Source of the DNA: Asparagopsis taxiformis
Taxonomy: Eukaryota > Rhodophyta > Florideophyceae > Bonnemaisoniales > Bonnemaisoniaceae
DNA: 64,000 nt
Direction: 5' to 3'
NCBI GenBank assembly: GCA_030407315.1
Contig: JALQPE010001753.1
Coordinates: 22,548 to 86,547 of the forward strand
The position numbers and the translations under genes are program-made. The notes beneath the pieces are model-generated. The model was not told the origin of the DNA. It searched no databases and saw only the letters and a list, made by a program, of their open reading frames with translations. Within the stretch, counting starts at the first letter, position 1, and every line of letters begins with the position of its first letter. Shown one piece after another: positions 1 to 10,900 of this stretch.

Positions 1-1
1 G

Positions 2-2101
2 TGTGGATGTGGTCCGTGAGGACGTCCTTCTCAGTCTTCAAGTAGATGTGGCCGCGCGTGGGCAGACCATAGACTAAATTCTGCTCCCACAGGAAGATCT
101 CCTCACCTGAAGCCGACCCCGTAATGGTAAAGGTCACCGCGATCAACTAAGACGGAATAGGGTGGCACATAAAAGTGGTTAACGGGAACCTTCCACATGT
201 CGGCGTCCGTATGGACCAGGCATACATGACTATAAGGTGCAGCTACTATAAAGAACCCATCGGATCCGCTCGACATCATGAAATAGGATGGGGATTGGGT
301 AGGTCCGACTCCTCAAAATTGGGATACTCAGAAGTCCGTGTGCCCATCCTGGTCCGCAGCCCCATCTGTTTTAAGAAGCAGCCGTAATCCTGTCTTCGGG
401 AAAAAGACAGGATCCTCACCCTCCATTCCCAACTTCAAGAAATCCGCACAAACACCAAGAGCAAGCTCTGCCACCAACTTGTTCCTGTACATATCCAAAT
501 TCCCCTCCTCCAGCTTGTCGCACAATTCACACCGCGGCAGGGGGAGTCGCCCACGACCACCATCTATGCGGTCCTTCGCAGCACCCACGTTGTGGATGAA
601 ATGCCACGGCGAAGGATCAAAACCGGGCTTGGCGAAATCTGGGGGCTCGTCCTGTGGTTTCCTGTCTTCATAATCAGAATCAGACTGCTGGGAGGGTTTC
701 TGTGGCTTTTCAACCTCCTCAACCAGCTGGAACTGTCGAGAAAAGTGACTGAAGAGGTCATGCGTCGCGCTACCAGCCGTGGACGACTGCAAGAGGCCTT
801 CCACAACAACCACCCCCATGTTGTCCAGCAACGCCGCTTCACCGCAAAGTACTATTCCACCACCGAGTCCTCAGCACCTGGCGATGCAGCTGCCAGGAAT
901 GCTGCCGCCTTTATTTCCGCCCGCACCGTCTCTACCGTCGTAATTTCCATGTAGTACTTCATCGGGCTACCAGACGCAATTGCGCTGGGGAGAACGGCGG
1001 CCACATTCTCATCGACGATACTGTCGGGAATAGGATTTTCATGGGCGTCGTCGAACTGGAGAATCGGCTCCCGAGAACGTCCTCTGGAAGCCGACTTGGA
1101 TTTCTTTGACGACGACTTTGATGAAGTCTCACTGAGCTTCCTCTTTTAAAAGTACCAAATTTGGTAGAGGGCTCGGGCGTCGCAGAAGCGGTTTCCCAGT
1201 TGCGCTTCCCAAGGATGGAGCTTTTACCCGCATCCTTGGGTGCGCTCTCCAGCTCGACGACCTGAACAGGGCTCGCACCACCCGCCGTCGCTGTTCCACC
1301 ACGACCGGAACGACTCTCTTTCAGGCAGGTACTCCTTTTGGGCATCACTTTCCCAGAAGTTTCCACTCCGGACGATGCAGACACGACAGGGGTAGTGGCA
1401 GAAACAGAGGCAGCCTCGGAATAGCTGGAAGAATCTAATTGAGGTGGTACTACCTAAATTGGATTCTTCAAAGGCAAAGGAATGGAGGATGAAGGGATGG
1501 TCAGGGAAATGGAAGGGGAAGGGATGGCGGAATCATGACCACATGTGACTGGGAGCGCAGCATGTGGGATGTGTGGGTCCACCACGTAAAATTGTTTCCG
1601 CATTTACATGTCGCGGTAGCCAGTTACGCGCAGGAGCATTTTCCTGGCGTCCTTTCAAAACATAGACTTCCGATTGGGAAAGATGTTCTCAAACTTGGAG
1701 CCATTGGGAGGGCCTTCCTTGGGATGTAAGTCCGCTCAGAACCCCTTCTTGGGCACCATCAGCGCAAAAACTTCGACAACGCGTGAGTGAATGTCGAAGC
1801 TCTTGCTCGGGTCACCCACGCTGGGAATGGAGCCATCCAGCATCCTCAACACATCCGAAACGTTCCAATACTCGGCCACCTCCTTCACGTACCCGAAGAT
1901 TTCCAACAAACCAGCAATCCATTCCTGCCCAATGGTACCAACCGAGTTCGGTTTCAGCCCGGCCCACCAACGGCTACAAGTGTAGTACGCCGTCATCTCG
2001 AGGTTGACACAATTTTGGACGTCCGGAGCACCCCTAAACGATCCGTTGAACAAAAATTTCACCGTACACCCAGCCAGATTCTCCGTCGAAGAGAACTGCA
2101 C
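2..2101 (-). pseudogene. Broken 2OG-Fe(II)-oxygenase-like gene relic
   Basis: Read on the minus strand, open segments follow one another in changing frames: 2101-1736, then 1384-959, 960-860, 831-328 and 280-1. The middle is Ser/Lys-rich low-complexity sequence. The last segments carry features of the double-stranded beta-helix oxygenase fold. A QDGHTDF segment at about 330-350 could be the iron-binding HxD. About 60 codons later VPPYSVLVDRGDLYHYG (about 150-200) resembles the GD-x-x-H-x-G strand holding the distal His. Stops and frame changes interrupt it: a TAG near 854, a TGA right after HTDF, and another after YHYGVGF. I saw no convincing introns, although CAG|GTGAGG near 92 looks like a splice donor. 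The family call rests on motif spacing only. The relic may continue beyond the left edge. Confidence 0.35.
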
Positions 2102-3199
2102 GAACTCTGGCCTGTTCGGAATAGTTTTCTGCAGCCAAATCCGTTTTCAAGAATTGCTCCATCGTTGCAGACTTCTTCAACCACTAGCCAACGACCTCTG
2201 ATATTCACTTTGCGAGGTTCAACTTGCACTTCAGACGAACTATACTGGGCAATATTGATGCATGTCTCGCTTGCTGAAGGAGATTTACTCTTTTCCGCTA
2301 CTTCTCCGCTATAGTGCAGAATTATATTTCTCCGCCACTAAATTCAACCATTAAGAAACCTTTCCTGGCTTTCATTCGATCCAATGAACTGTTTCACCAC
2401 AATGATTTGTCCTATGCTCATTACTTTATGCACAATGATTGCTATTTCATCCGGGCTCGACCTACTCAATATCGTTTTGCTATCTTGTATCGCATTCCCT
2501 AAACACCATCCTGGCCAAGACGTATCCACTTCCGTTTGTTACGCAGTGATGCTCTAAGCACTAATACTGAATCTGATTTTCTCATGCACGTAGTTCCTAC
2601 TCGTATACTCTACCATATTCTCGGCCCTATTCACAAGGTGAAAACACGATGTCTCGTTGAATCGTACTCGGTGTGATATCTTAAATTAGGATACATTTTT
2701 ATATTGCAATGCAGACTCACTGCTCGCTTGAAACATGAAAATTATAAAAATTCTTCGACACTGCTGTTTCCTAACCGCCACCATCCACGTGGCCCGCTTT
2801 GACTGCCTGCCAAGTGTACTCGGAGCATACAATGACGTTATCGATATATACCATCCACATCATCACTGGAAGCGCGGACTCCTCGTCCAGGAAAGTGCGC
2901 CATTTTTCTTACTCTTCACCTCCGCCTGTCCTGTAGGCCCCATATGCTAGTGTTTTTCCTATATTTCTGTAGTGATGACGTCATTCTAGACAATAAAAGG
3001 CGGTAGAAGATACGATAATGTGCGCCTCCTCTGCCAGATCATGTGCTTCCAAGCGTAATTCGCAGCCTAGGTATCGTTTTTCTGGGCCTCCCATCGCACC
3101 GCTCCGTTTCAAACTCATCCCTCTATTGTTCTCCTACACGTCATTTCCGCCCGTAGAGTACTACTTAAACGAAAGATTCTGGAAATCCCTGTTTCCATC
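2102..3199. other. Gene-free stretch
   Basis: Only short overlapping reading frames occur on both strands, none with a recognisable motif, signal peptide or consistent codon use. Composition is A+T-richer than the block after 4.8 kb. I see no gene here. Confidence 0.5.
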
Positions 3200-3340
3200 T
3201 TCATATCCGTCGGAAACAAAGCAACAACCCTGGCCGTGGAAGCCGTATAGATCATCTAAACTGCTTCCAAAGCGTAAGTTTTAGATCATCAATACGGCTT
3301 CCAAGGCCAAAGTTGTTGCTTTGTCTCCGACGGATATGAA
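3200..3340. repeat. Long near-perfect hairpin (61-bp arms, 19-nt loop)
   Basis: The arm at 3200-3260 and the reverse complement of 3280-3340 match at about 55 of 61 positions with no gaps. They are separated by only 19 nt (3261-3279). Both arms begin with the same TTCATATCCGTCGG-type sequence at their outer ends. No long open frame uses it. It could be a foldback/MITE-type element or a small-RNA precursor; the sequence alone does not decide. Confidence 0.85.
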
Positions 3341-4043
3341 CCATGATGGTACGTTTCCACAACTCACGCCACTAACCCAGTTTTCTATTCGTTTTCTCTT
3401 TCTCAGGTTTCCAGTCGGTGAGTGTTCCACTTCTACTTTCATTTATCTTTCTCTCTTACCACTTCTCCACTAATTTTCTTTTCTGCCTGTGAGTACATAT
3501 CTCAATTTGGGATGCAATGGTATTTGTTAAGGTACGTTAGTCTCCTAATCACCATCAATTTCCCTCTCCAATTCAACGTCACTAACTTGTTTCCTTTCTA
3601 TACATCATTTTTTCTTCTTCTCTTCATTTCCTAGCTTATTCATGCAGCTCAATCAGTTGATAGATTTCTAGACTTTTCTAGTAGTTTTAGTTTTACTCGT
3701 CGGAATAGTGTTAGTTGTAGTAGCATTTTTAACATAGGGATTGTTTATTCTCAATGTAGCCTGCGCAAATAAACAAATCCAGAGTGAAGCTTCCCATATC
3801 GCACCCTCTTAGATTGCTACCTATCCTACCGCGTATACCTCTCGCTAGCTCATAGTCACTACGAAATAAAAATTCCTAGCCGTACTATTCTGTCCATTCC
3901 CATATGAATACCGTCCATGCCCCATCCTCATAGCGCTAGAACTGCCTTCCTCTACCCCAGAAAGATGCCCACGACAGCGTGACGCTCCATCTCATCCACC
4001 ACTCCCAGACACCGAATTTTACTATATCAGGACACTACTTTTA
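3341..4043. other. Gene-free, T-rich stretch
   Basis: Pyrimidine-rich sequence with many TTTCTTTT-like tracts on the plus strand and only short frames. No recognisable gene, RNA or element boundary. Confidence 0.5.
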
Positions 4044-4428
4044 CTGTCTCCAGGTGCTGCCCAGGGCAGCACGAAATACTGTCTCCAGGTGCTGCCCAGG
4101 ACAGCACAAAGTACTATCTCCAGGTGCTGCCCAGGGCAGCACAAAGTACTGTCTACAGGTGCTGCCCAGGGCAGCACAAAGTACTGTCTACAGGTGCTGC
4201 CCAGGGCAGCACGAAATACTGTCTACAGGTACTGCCCAGGGCAGCACAAAGTACTGTCTACAGGTACTGCCCAGGACAGTGAAAATCACTGTCTCCAGGT
4301 ACTGCCCAGGACAGTGAAAATCACTGTCTCCAGGTACTGCCCAGGACAGTGAAAATCACTGTCTCCAGGTACTGCCCAGGACAGTGAAAATCACTGTCTC
4401 CAGGTACTGCCCAGGACAGTGCACCGTG
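4044..4428. repeat. 35-bp palindromic minisatellite, 11 copies
   Basis: Eleven head-to-tail units of exactly 35 bp start at 4044, 4079, 4114 and so on to 4394. Early units contain a perfect 9+1+9 palindrome GTGCTGCCCAGGGCAGCAC. Later units carry the variant GTACTGCCCAGGACAGTG, so two subtypes occupy the left and right halves of the array. Frames through the array encode a CCPGQ-type repeat, but this looks like a by-product of a 35-bp period cycling through all three frames. Confidence 0.93.
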
Positions 4429-4770
4429 TTGGTTCCATCTATTGTCCCAGGCAGCGTATTTCACTATCCGGCCATGTTGCCTTGGCCAATACAAAACACT
4501 ATCCGCCAACACTGCCCAGTACAGTAAATTACATCATATCCAACTATTGAATAAATCATTAATTTTTACTGTCTCCATTCACTGCCTCAGACAGTACTGT
4601 GAGACAGTGTTTTTTACTGTCTGCAGACAGTGTTCCGTACTGTCTGCCAGACAGTGCAAATCACTGTCTCCAAGTGTGGCATTAATTTTCATTTGCCGCA
4701 TAGTGATTTTTACTGTCTCAGACAGTAAAAATCACTGTCTCGCAGTACTGTCTGAGGCCCCCTTTTCAAC
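4429..4770. repeat. Degenerate ACTGTC/GACAGT palindrome cluster
   Basis: This continues the array as scattered inverted ACTGTC and GACAGT words, for example ACTGTCTGCAGACAGT near 4617 and several ACTGTCTCAGACAGT-like copies to about 4756. It ends abruptly where the GC-rich gypsy-type block begins near 4775, so it may mark an element boundary or a decayed extension of the minisatellite. Confidence 0.75.
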
Positions 4771-4820
4771 ACCGTAGTGATCAAAACGAAGCGCCGCGTG
4801 CGCCGGATCCTCGAGAGGTC

Positions 4821-5450
4821 GTGCCACGCGAGGCTACGGAAGGGGGCAACGTTGCCCTCGTCAGTCGTCCGGATGTGGCCACGCCGGCCGAACGCGCGCC
4901 ACGCTTCGTTAGCCTGGACGACCGCGTCTCCGATGAGGATGCCCGTCGGCTTCTCGGTACGTCGATGGCCGCTCCGCCTCGTGCGGACGGCTGGGTTATT
5001 CGTTCCCTCATCTCGTCCGTGGCTCGCGCAGCCGAAGAGTTCAGGGCCCAGACGTTGGACCTGACTGCCCGCTTGGCAACGGAACGCGCGATTTCCGAGC
5101 GTCTCGCCGCGGCGACTCGTAGTTACGCGCCGCCCGTTGGCGTTCGTAATGAACCTTACGGTTATGCGAGTGGCGGCGGCTTCGGCGACCCCGTCGGGTA
5201 TGGTCACGCAGCGGCGTACCTGCCACGCGACCCCGCTCCGGCGCGCCCTTCGGATACGCGCAGTCACGGGACTGCGGATCCTTACGCTAGGGATCCCGCG
5301 TCTCGTCGCGAGCGAGCCCCCGTGGTCACGCAGACCGTCGATCCGTACGCGCCGGGCTTCGTTCAGCCCAGTCGCAGCCGCAGCCACGATAGCCGCGGCG
5401 AAGGCCCTGGTCCGTATGACCCTGCGGGCAAGCGTTCTCGTCGCTACTAG
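4821..5450 (+). CDS. Gag-like orphan reading frame, 5'-truncated
   Basis: A GC-rich open frame of about 209 codons ends at 5448-5450. It has no good ATG at its left end; the frame stays open toward the palindrome cluster at about 4750, so the true 5' part is probably missing. The product has a helical, Ala/Arg/Glu-rich first third (SSVARAAEEFRAQTLDLTA) that could be a coiled coil, followed by a Pro/Gly/Tyr/Ser-rich tail ending in KRSRRY. This layout resembles parts of retroelement Gag proteins, and base composition matches the neighbouring gypsy Gag. It lies on the strand opposite to the gypsy Gag-Pol. It may belong to the plus-strand gypsy-type element whose 3' end is at 15652-16648. No zinc knuckle or enzyme motif is present. 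Assignment is tentative. Confidence 0.35.
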   Translation: MPREATEGGNVALVSRPDVATPAERAPRFVSLDDRVSDEDARRLLGTSMAAPPRADGWVIRSLISSVARAAEEFRAQTLDLTARLATERAISERLAAATRSYAPPVGVRNEPYGYASGGGFGDPVGYGHAAAYLPRDPAPARPSDTRSHGTADPYARDPASRRERAPVVTQTVDPYAPGFVQPSRSRSHDSRGEGPGPYDPAGKRSRRY

Positions 5451-5586
5451 GTCGTTCCTAGGTTAGTTCGTAGGCCACGTCGGCTCTAGCATCGTATTGC
5501 TTCGTAAACTTCGTCTTGTTTCTTTGCGTAATCGCATGGCTCCGTTGAGCTTCGTAATTTGCGTTTGGCAGGTCGTCTGCAGCAGA

Positions 5587-5633
5587 GGAGGGGTTTAGCG
5601 TTAAGCCCCTCCCCACAATTTTTTTTGTTGTGG
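5587..5633. repeat. Two adjacent hairpins, second with a T-rich loop
   Basis: GGAGGGG...CCCCTCC (5587-5612) folds as a stem of about 11 pairs including two wobbles. It is followed immediately by CCACAA(T-rich loop)TTGTGG (5613-5633). They lie 137 bp downstream of the Gag-like frame and could be a 3'-end RNA structure; function unknown. Confidence 0.6.
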
Positions 5634-5799
5634 CGTCTACCCCGTCGGGTGTCGTAAGGCTTACGTAGCCCGTGTTTCGAGTTCGCGGCGGCGCGTGCCC
5701 GTTGGCAGGTTCGTAACACACGCAATTATTCGGCAAAGCGGCGGCGCGTAGCGGCGGCTTTTCACTGCGAGTGGTACGTTAACCTCGATCTTAGAGCCC

Positions 5800-6500
5800 G
5801 TTGGCGTGCGTATCATTTAGTAACTAACTCGCAAATCGTTTCCGCCGTCGTTTCTCGTTCGGATAACCCCGTCGGGTGTCGGATTTCGTTGAGCATTCGA
5901 GCTCCTTAGCGCGTAGCACATCGGTGCCCATTTTAATTTGCTCCGATGAGCTGGGCGAAAATTTCGTCGAACGTCAGACCGACGGGCGTGTGAGTCGGTT
6001 TGACGTTCTACGCCGTGGCGTGTATGTAGTAATTCGTCGCAGTACGTTGCGGTTTCGTTGACGACGTGGTGGCCGGCGGGCTTGGCTTTTCGTATAGCCG
6101 TTGACGTCATTAGCGCCGTCGCGCTTCGCGTTGCCGCGGCTTCACGTTGGCCAGTGGCGTTATCATTTTGTAACTATCTCGGAATTCGTTTCCGCCGTCG
6201 TTCCTCGTGCGGATAACCCCGTCGGGTGTCGAATTCCGTTGAGCATTCGAGCTCTCTGGCACGTAGCACGTCGGTGCCAATTTTAATTCGCTCCGGTGAG
6301 CTGGACGGAAAATTCGCTAAGCGTCAGGCCGACTCGCGCGTGAGTTGGCTTGACGCTTCACGCCGTTGCGTGTACGCGGTAGTGCGTCGTGGTGCGTCGC
6401 GGTTCCGTAGACAACGTTTTTGCCGGCGGGCTTGGCTTTTCGTATAGCCGTTAACACCGTTAGCGCCGTCGCGCTTCACGTTCCCGCGGCTTCACGTTAG
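5800..6500. repeat. Tandem direct repeat, two units of about 350 bp
   Basis: 5800-6149 and 6150-6500 are diverged copies. For example GGATAACCCCGTCGGGTGTC occurs at 5861-5880 and again at 6211-6230, exactly 350 bp apart. Longer stretches such as GGCTTGGCTTTTCGTATAGC also recur at the same offset. No coding frame is conserved between the units. Confidence 0.85.
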
Positions 6501-7796
6501 CCGGTGGCGCAATCGTTGCGCTAGTCCGCTTCGTGTGGTGGCGTCGTTCGCCGCGGCGTCCGAGGAGCGTTTCGTTAGCTCATTCGTTATGTGGTGCGAC
6601 GTGCACCTGGGCATACGTAATGCTCGCCCTCTACGCCGTTGCGTAATTCCGTTTATTCGACTTGCGAACCCGACGGGGACGCGATTGACGCAGTCGCTTC
6701 GCATGCCCGCGGGTGGTTGAGGCTGCTACGTGAGCCAACTTTTCGTCGGCTCGTTGCCTTCAGCTGTGCCGTTTACGTTGGCTACCAGCTTGTACGCCGT
6801 TGCGTATTCGTATTTCGTTTCGTACGTTCGGCCCGTTGGCGTGCGTCGTTATCGTTAGCGACGTCCGCGTACGCGCTCGTATCCTGGCCGACGTGGCCGG
6901 TGGCGCGCGCGCCTTCGAATTCGAACGGGGTCTAAGCTCGTTAGCTTCTTGTTTTGCGACGCGGACGTGCGCGTCTTAGCCTTCGTGACCGTACGTGGTC
7001 TACCCGCCTTTCGGGTTTGTTCGTGCGTTTCGACTAGCCGGCGGGCTTTTCGCTTTCGCGCGTCGTTCGTTATGCCCGCGTGGCAGGACACCGTTGTGTC
7101 GTTCCGTGGTTGCCGTACGTGGCTACCGTGTTCGGCGTCGTGCCTCACGATGGCGATTCGGTTCGCCGTCCGTCGTCGCGGCCTCGTTGGCTCGTCGTTC
7201 GCACGCTTTACTCGCGCGCTTCGTGCGCTGAGACCCGTTGGTCTAATTCGTCGGCTAACGTATAGCTTCGTTCCGCTTCGTGCGGGAAGTTTCGTAATGA
7301 GGCCGTTGCCATCTTCGTTGGGGACGCGTCCGTCCTACGTCGTTTCTCCGCCTTCCGGCGTCACGTTGCCGTTAGCTCGCGAGCTGTTGGCGTTGACCTC
7401 GTTGGTCGATGCGACTCGTTGTCAGCGGCTGTCCACGGGGACGTACGATGGCTCACGTGACATGCCAAAATTACGAAATTTTCGGGGCGCGCGTGTCCCG
7501 AGATTTGGCCGGATTAGCGCACTGTAATCGGCCCGATTTTTCGTACCGTGCGTCCATGGCCCGCTGGCCCAAGTATAATTTTTCGCGCGAAAAATCTGAC
7601 GTGTTGTCCGTCCGTGGCCCGTGGTGTCGTCACCTTTGCCCGTGGGACGGTCAACACTGTCGAGCCAGTCGTGGCTCTTCACATCGTGTGAATCGTCCGC
7701 GCGTGGACTCGTCGTCCAATCTTTCGTTGGCGCTCGTGCCTCCACCAACGTATGGTGTCGAAAACGAAAAGAGCGACGGCTCTAGCACGCATCGCG

Positions 7797-7830
7797 CCCC
7801 CCCCAACGCAAGGGTGGACGTCCCGGCCAC
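7797..7830 (-). promoter_or_regulatory. Candidate polypurine tract of the minus-strand gypsy
   Basis: On the minus strand a run of eight G (7804-7797) follows GTGGCCGGGACGTCCAC (7830-7814). The same 17-mer precedes the G-rich tract at 15951-15965 next to the plus-strand LTR. This placement, about 120-155 bp after the Pol stop, suits the plus-strand primer site of reverse transcription. No matching LTR follows it on the left. Confidence 0.5.
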
Positions 7831-7952
7831 TCGTTGTGCCTTCGCTTCTCGTTCGTGCGGCTCGTCGCCTTCGTTTGTTGCATCGTGCAACGTCGCGCAC
7901 GCGTGCGCTTAACCCGACGCTCGTGTGCGTTTTCGGGGGCCGTCGTGGCCTT

Positions 7953-10900
7953 TCACGTTGTTGCTCGTCGCACGCGTGCGAAGTATCGAGAGACGCTCTC
8001 TTCAGATACGTTCCGGCGGGGTTCCCACGTAGGGTTACGATACCCGACCCACTTCACGAGGAAGTCTAACGTTCCGTCCTCGTTCACGCGGTGGTTGAGT
8101 AGGTCGTCTACTACATACGCTGGACCGTCGCGGTTCTTGTCGAGGTCTGCCTCGGTGGCATCGTATGGCTCCGGCGGGGGCGCGTTCGCCGGCGTTGGCG
8201 CGTACGCAACGCGGTCCGAGTTGACACGTTCAACTACGTCTCCTCGTTGGATGACGAACGTTCGTACGTCGTTACGTAGTACGCGGAACGGTCCCAACGC
8301 GTGGTTGCCGAGCTTCGTGCCCTTCGTGGTCCCGTCCGTCGGGTCGATGAATACGTATTCTCCCGCGCGGATGTTTCGATTCGAGACACGGACTCGTTTG
8401 TCGAAATTTCGTTTATAACGTGCCTGCGCGGCCTTCAGCGTTCGATACGCATTGTCCATCGTTGTGGCGAGCTCACGAACGTAAGTGGCTCGCCCTCCCC
8501 CGTCGGGTAGTTCGCGGTTCGTTACCGACGTGTGTAGCGCCAACGGTGGCGGTGGATTCGTGAGAATCAAATCGAAGGGCGTCGTGCCCGTGCTCGAATG
8601 CACATGCGTGTTGTACGCAAACGTTAACGCCGATGCGTATCGATCCCAGTCGTTCTGGTTTTCGTTCACGTAATTGCGCAGCATCGCCAGGATCGTCCTG
8701 TTGTAGCGCTCCACCTGCCCGTTCGTTTGGGGGTGGTACGTCGACGTAAAGACGTTCGTCACGCCGATTTCGTTGCAGACGCGCTGGAAAAACTTAGCAG
8801 CGAACTGCTTTCCGTTATCGCTTATGAGCGTCCGTGGGGGTCCATACGAGAAGACCCACGCGTTGACGAACGCGCTCGCCACGTTGGCGGAATCGATATT
8901 TCGTAGAGGTACGACTCTAGTCAGCTTCGTGAAGCGGTCCGTTATCACGAGGATAAATCGGTTACCACGCGTGGTCTTCGTAAGCGGACCTAGTATGTCG
9001 ATACATAGGTCTCGCAGCGGCTCCGTAGCCGGAAATAAACGTAACGGGTTCGTCCGTTTGCGAAGCTTCACGCGGTTCTTCGCACATCCAACGCAGTTTC
9101 GTACCGTTGCGTGGATGTCGGCGGCCATCGCGGGCCAGTAGTACGTCCTCCGTAGGGTATAGTACATACGCGTTTGCCCGGGATGTCCAGCGAGGACGTG
9201 GTGGTGCGTTAACTCCAGCAGCCGCGGCCGTAACGAAGCCGGCACAACGATTTGTGTACGTTCCTCACCGTGAGGGTTCCGGCGTCGGAGTAAGCCATCG
9301 TGGCCTTCGAAGAATGCAGCGTCCTGCGTCTCGGACTGTCGTGTCAGTATCGTTTGACAGAACGCGTCCTCGCGTTGAGCTTCGATAAGCTCGTCCCTCG
9401 TAATGGGAAGCTGAACGTCAGCTGGTGGCACGCGTGCCGAATCGTCTTCGGCAGCGCGCTGTTCGTCGAGGAAATCCGGTTCCTCGTCGAGAACGTCATC
9501 GAGCGTTGCGTCGCGGTTGAACTCGAGGCCATCGTGGCCAGCCGTCGTGGCCGATGTTCGTTCATCACGAGTCTCGTTCGACGGGTCGTCGTGACCCCTG
9601 GCATTCGTTGCCTTTTTACGTACGGACGTCGTTCGTCCTTGCCCATTTCGTGTGGGTTGTCGCCGACTGCGAGTCGTCACGAGGACCGTGTCCCCGTACG
9701 ATGGTACGTCATCGTCGACGGGTCGACCGTCGTCATACGTAGATATCACACGTGATAAAGCGTCAGGTACCTGGTGCACGCGCCCAGGCCTGTACGTGAC
9801 TTCGAAATCGAATTCGGCAACGCGTAGCCTCCATCGTAGTAGTCGTCCGGACGCGTCCGTCAACGTCATCAGCCAACGTAAGGCTTCGTGATCCGTACGT
9901 ACGGTAAATCGTTGACCCTCTACGTAGGGTCGGAGCGACGTTATCGCCCAAACGACTGAGTAACACTCGCGCTCCGTTGCCGAGTAACCGCGTTCGGTTT
10001 CGTTGAGGGTCTTCGACCAGTACCCAATCGGCACCCATTCGTTGGGTTTATCTTCGTTCTGCTGTTGGAGCAACGTAGCTCCCAGCTGATACGCCGACGC
10101 GTCGGTATCGATCATGAACGGACGTCCCGCCTTCGGAAGGTGCAATACTGGTGGCGACACCAGTATTGTCTTCAACGTTTCGAACGCATTCGTTTGCGAG
10201 TCCGTTGGGTTCGTCCAATCGGGGGAAGCGTCCTTCTTCAACATCGTGTTGAGTGGCCGAGCGATCTCGGCATACGCCTTTACGAAACGGCGGTAAACGT
10301 TGGCCGCGCCCAAAAACGATCGACATTGCGTCTTGTCGCGTGGGAACGTAGCCGTACGAAAGGCTTCCTTGTTCCGAGCTGCGACGTGCAGCTTCCCTGG
10401 GGTAATCACGTGCCCCAGGTAGTCAACTCGTGGTTGAAAGAACGAGCACTTCGTGAGCTTTAACGTTACTCCCGCTGCGCGTAGCAGGGAAAGCACCTGG
10501 TCAACGTGACCCAGGTGAGACTCGAGGTCTTTCGAAAAGACGATTACGTCGTCTAAGTAGACCAGGCACGATTGCCAACGTACTCCGGAGAGGATGATGT
10601 CCAACGTCCGCTGAAACGTAGCGGGGGCATTTCGTAGCCCGAATGGCATTCGCACGTAGCGATACGTTCCCATGAAAGACGTAAACGTTGTCTTATCACG
10701 GTCCTCGGCGGAGACGGGCACTTGCCAGTAACCGGCGTTACAATCGAGTGTCGTGAAGATGGCGGCGTCGCCCAACGAATCGAGGCAATCTTCCATACGA
10801 GGAAGCGGGTACGAATCAGCGATCGTTTTCGCGTTCAAACGCCTGTAATCGACACAGAAACGTAAGGATCCGTCCTTCTTCGGCACCAACACGATTGGTG

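Larger units (their letters stand above)
5451..7952. other. GC-rich non-coding retroelement DNA
   Basis: About 2.5 kb with frequent TTCGT, CGTTGGCGTGCGT and CCCGTCGGGTGTCG words and the same CpG-rich composition as the gypsy coding region, but no coherent coding frame. It probably contains the 3' untranslated part of the minus-strand gypsy (right end) and internal non-coding DNA of a second, possibly non-autonomous, element. I could not find a copy of the 660-bp LTR seen at 14992-15651, so the left end of the minus-strand gypsy is missing or replaced. Confidence 0.5.

Noticed and set aside
3979..4352. Open frames encoding CCPGQ-type repeats through the 35-bp array
   Set aside because: A 35-bp unit is not a multiple of three, so all frames cycle through the same units. 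The frames are a by-product of a stop-free repeat, with no start context or neighbouring gene support.
4044..4428. CRISPR-like array
   Set aside because: There are no unique spacers: the whole 35-bp unit is repeated, and the setting is eukaryotic.
5587..5633. Bacterial-type intrinsic terminator
   Set aside because: The GC stem followed by T-rich DNA resembles one, but all other evidence points to eukaryotic nuclear DNA.
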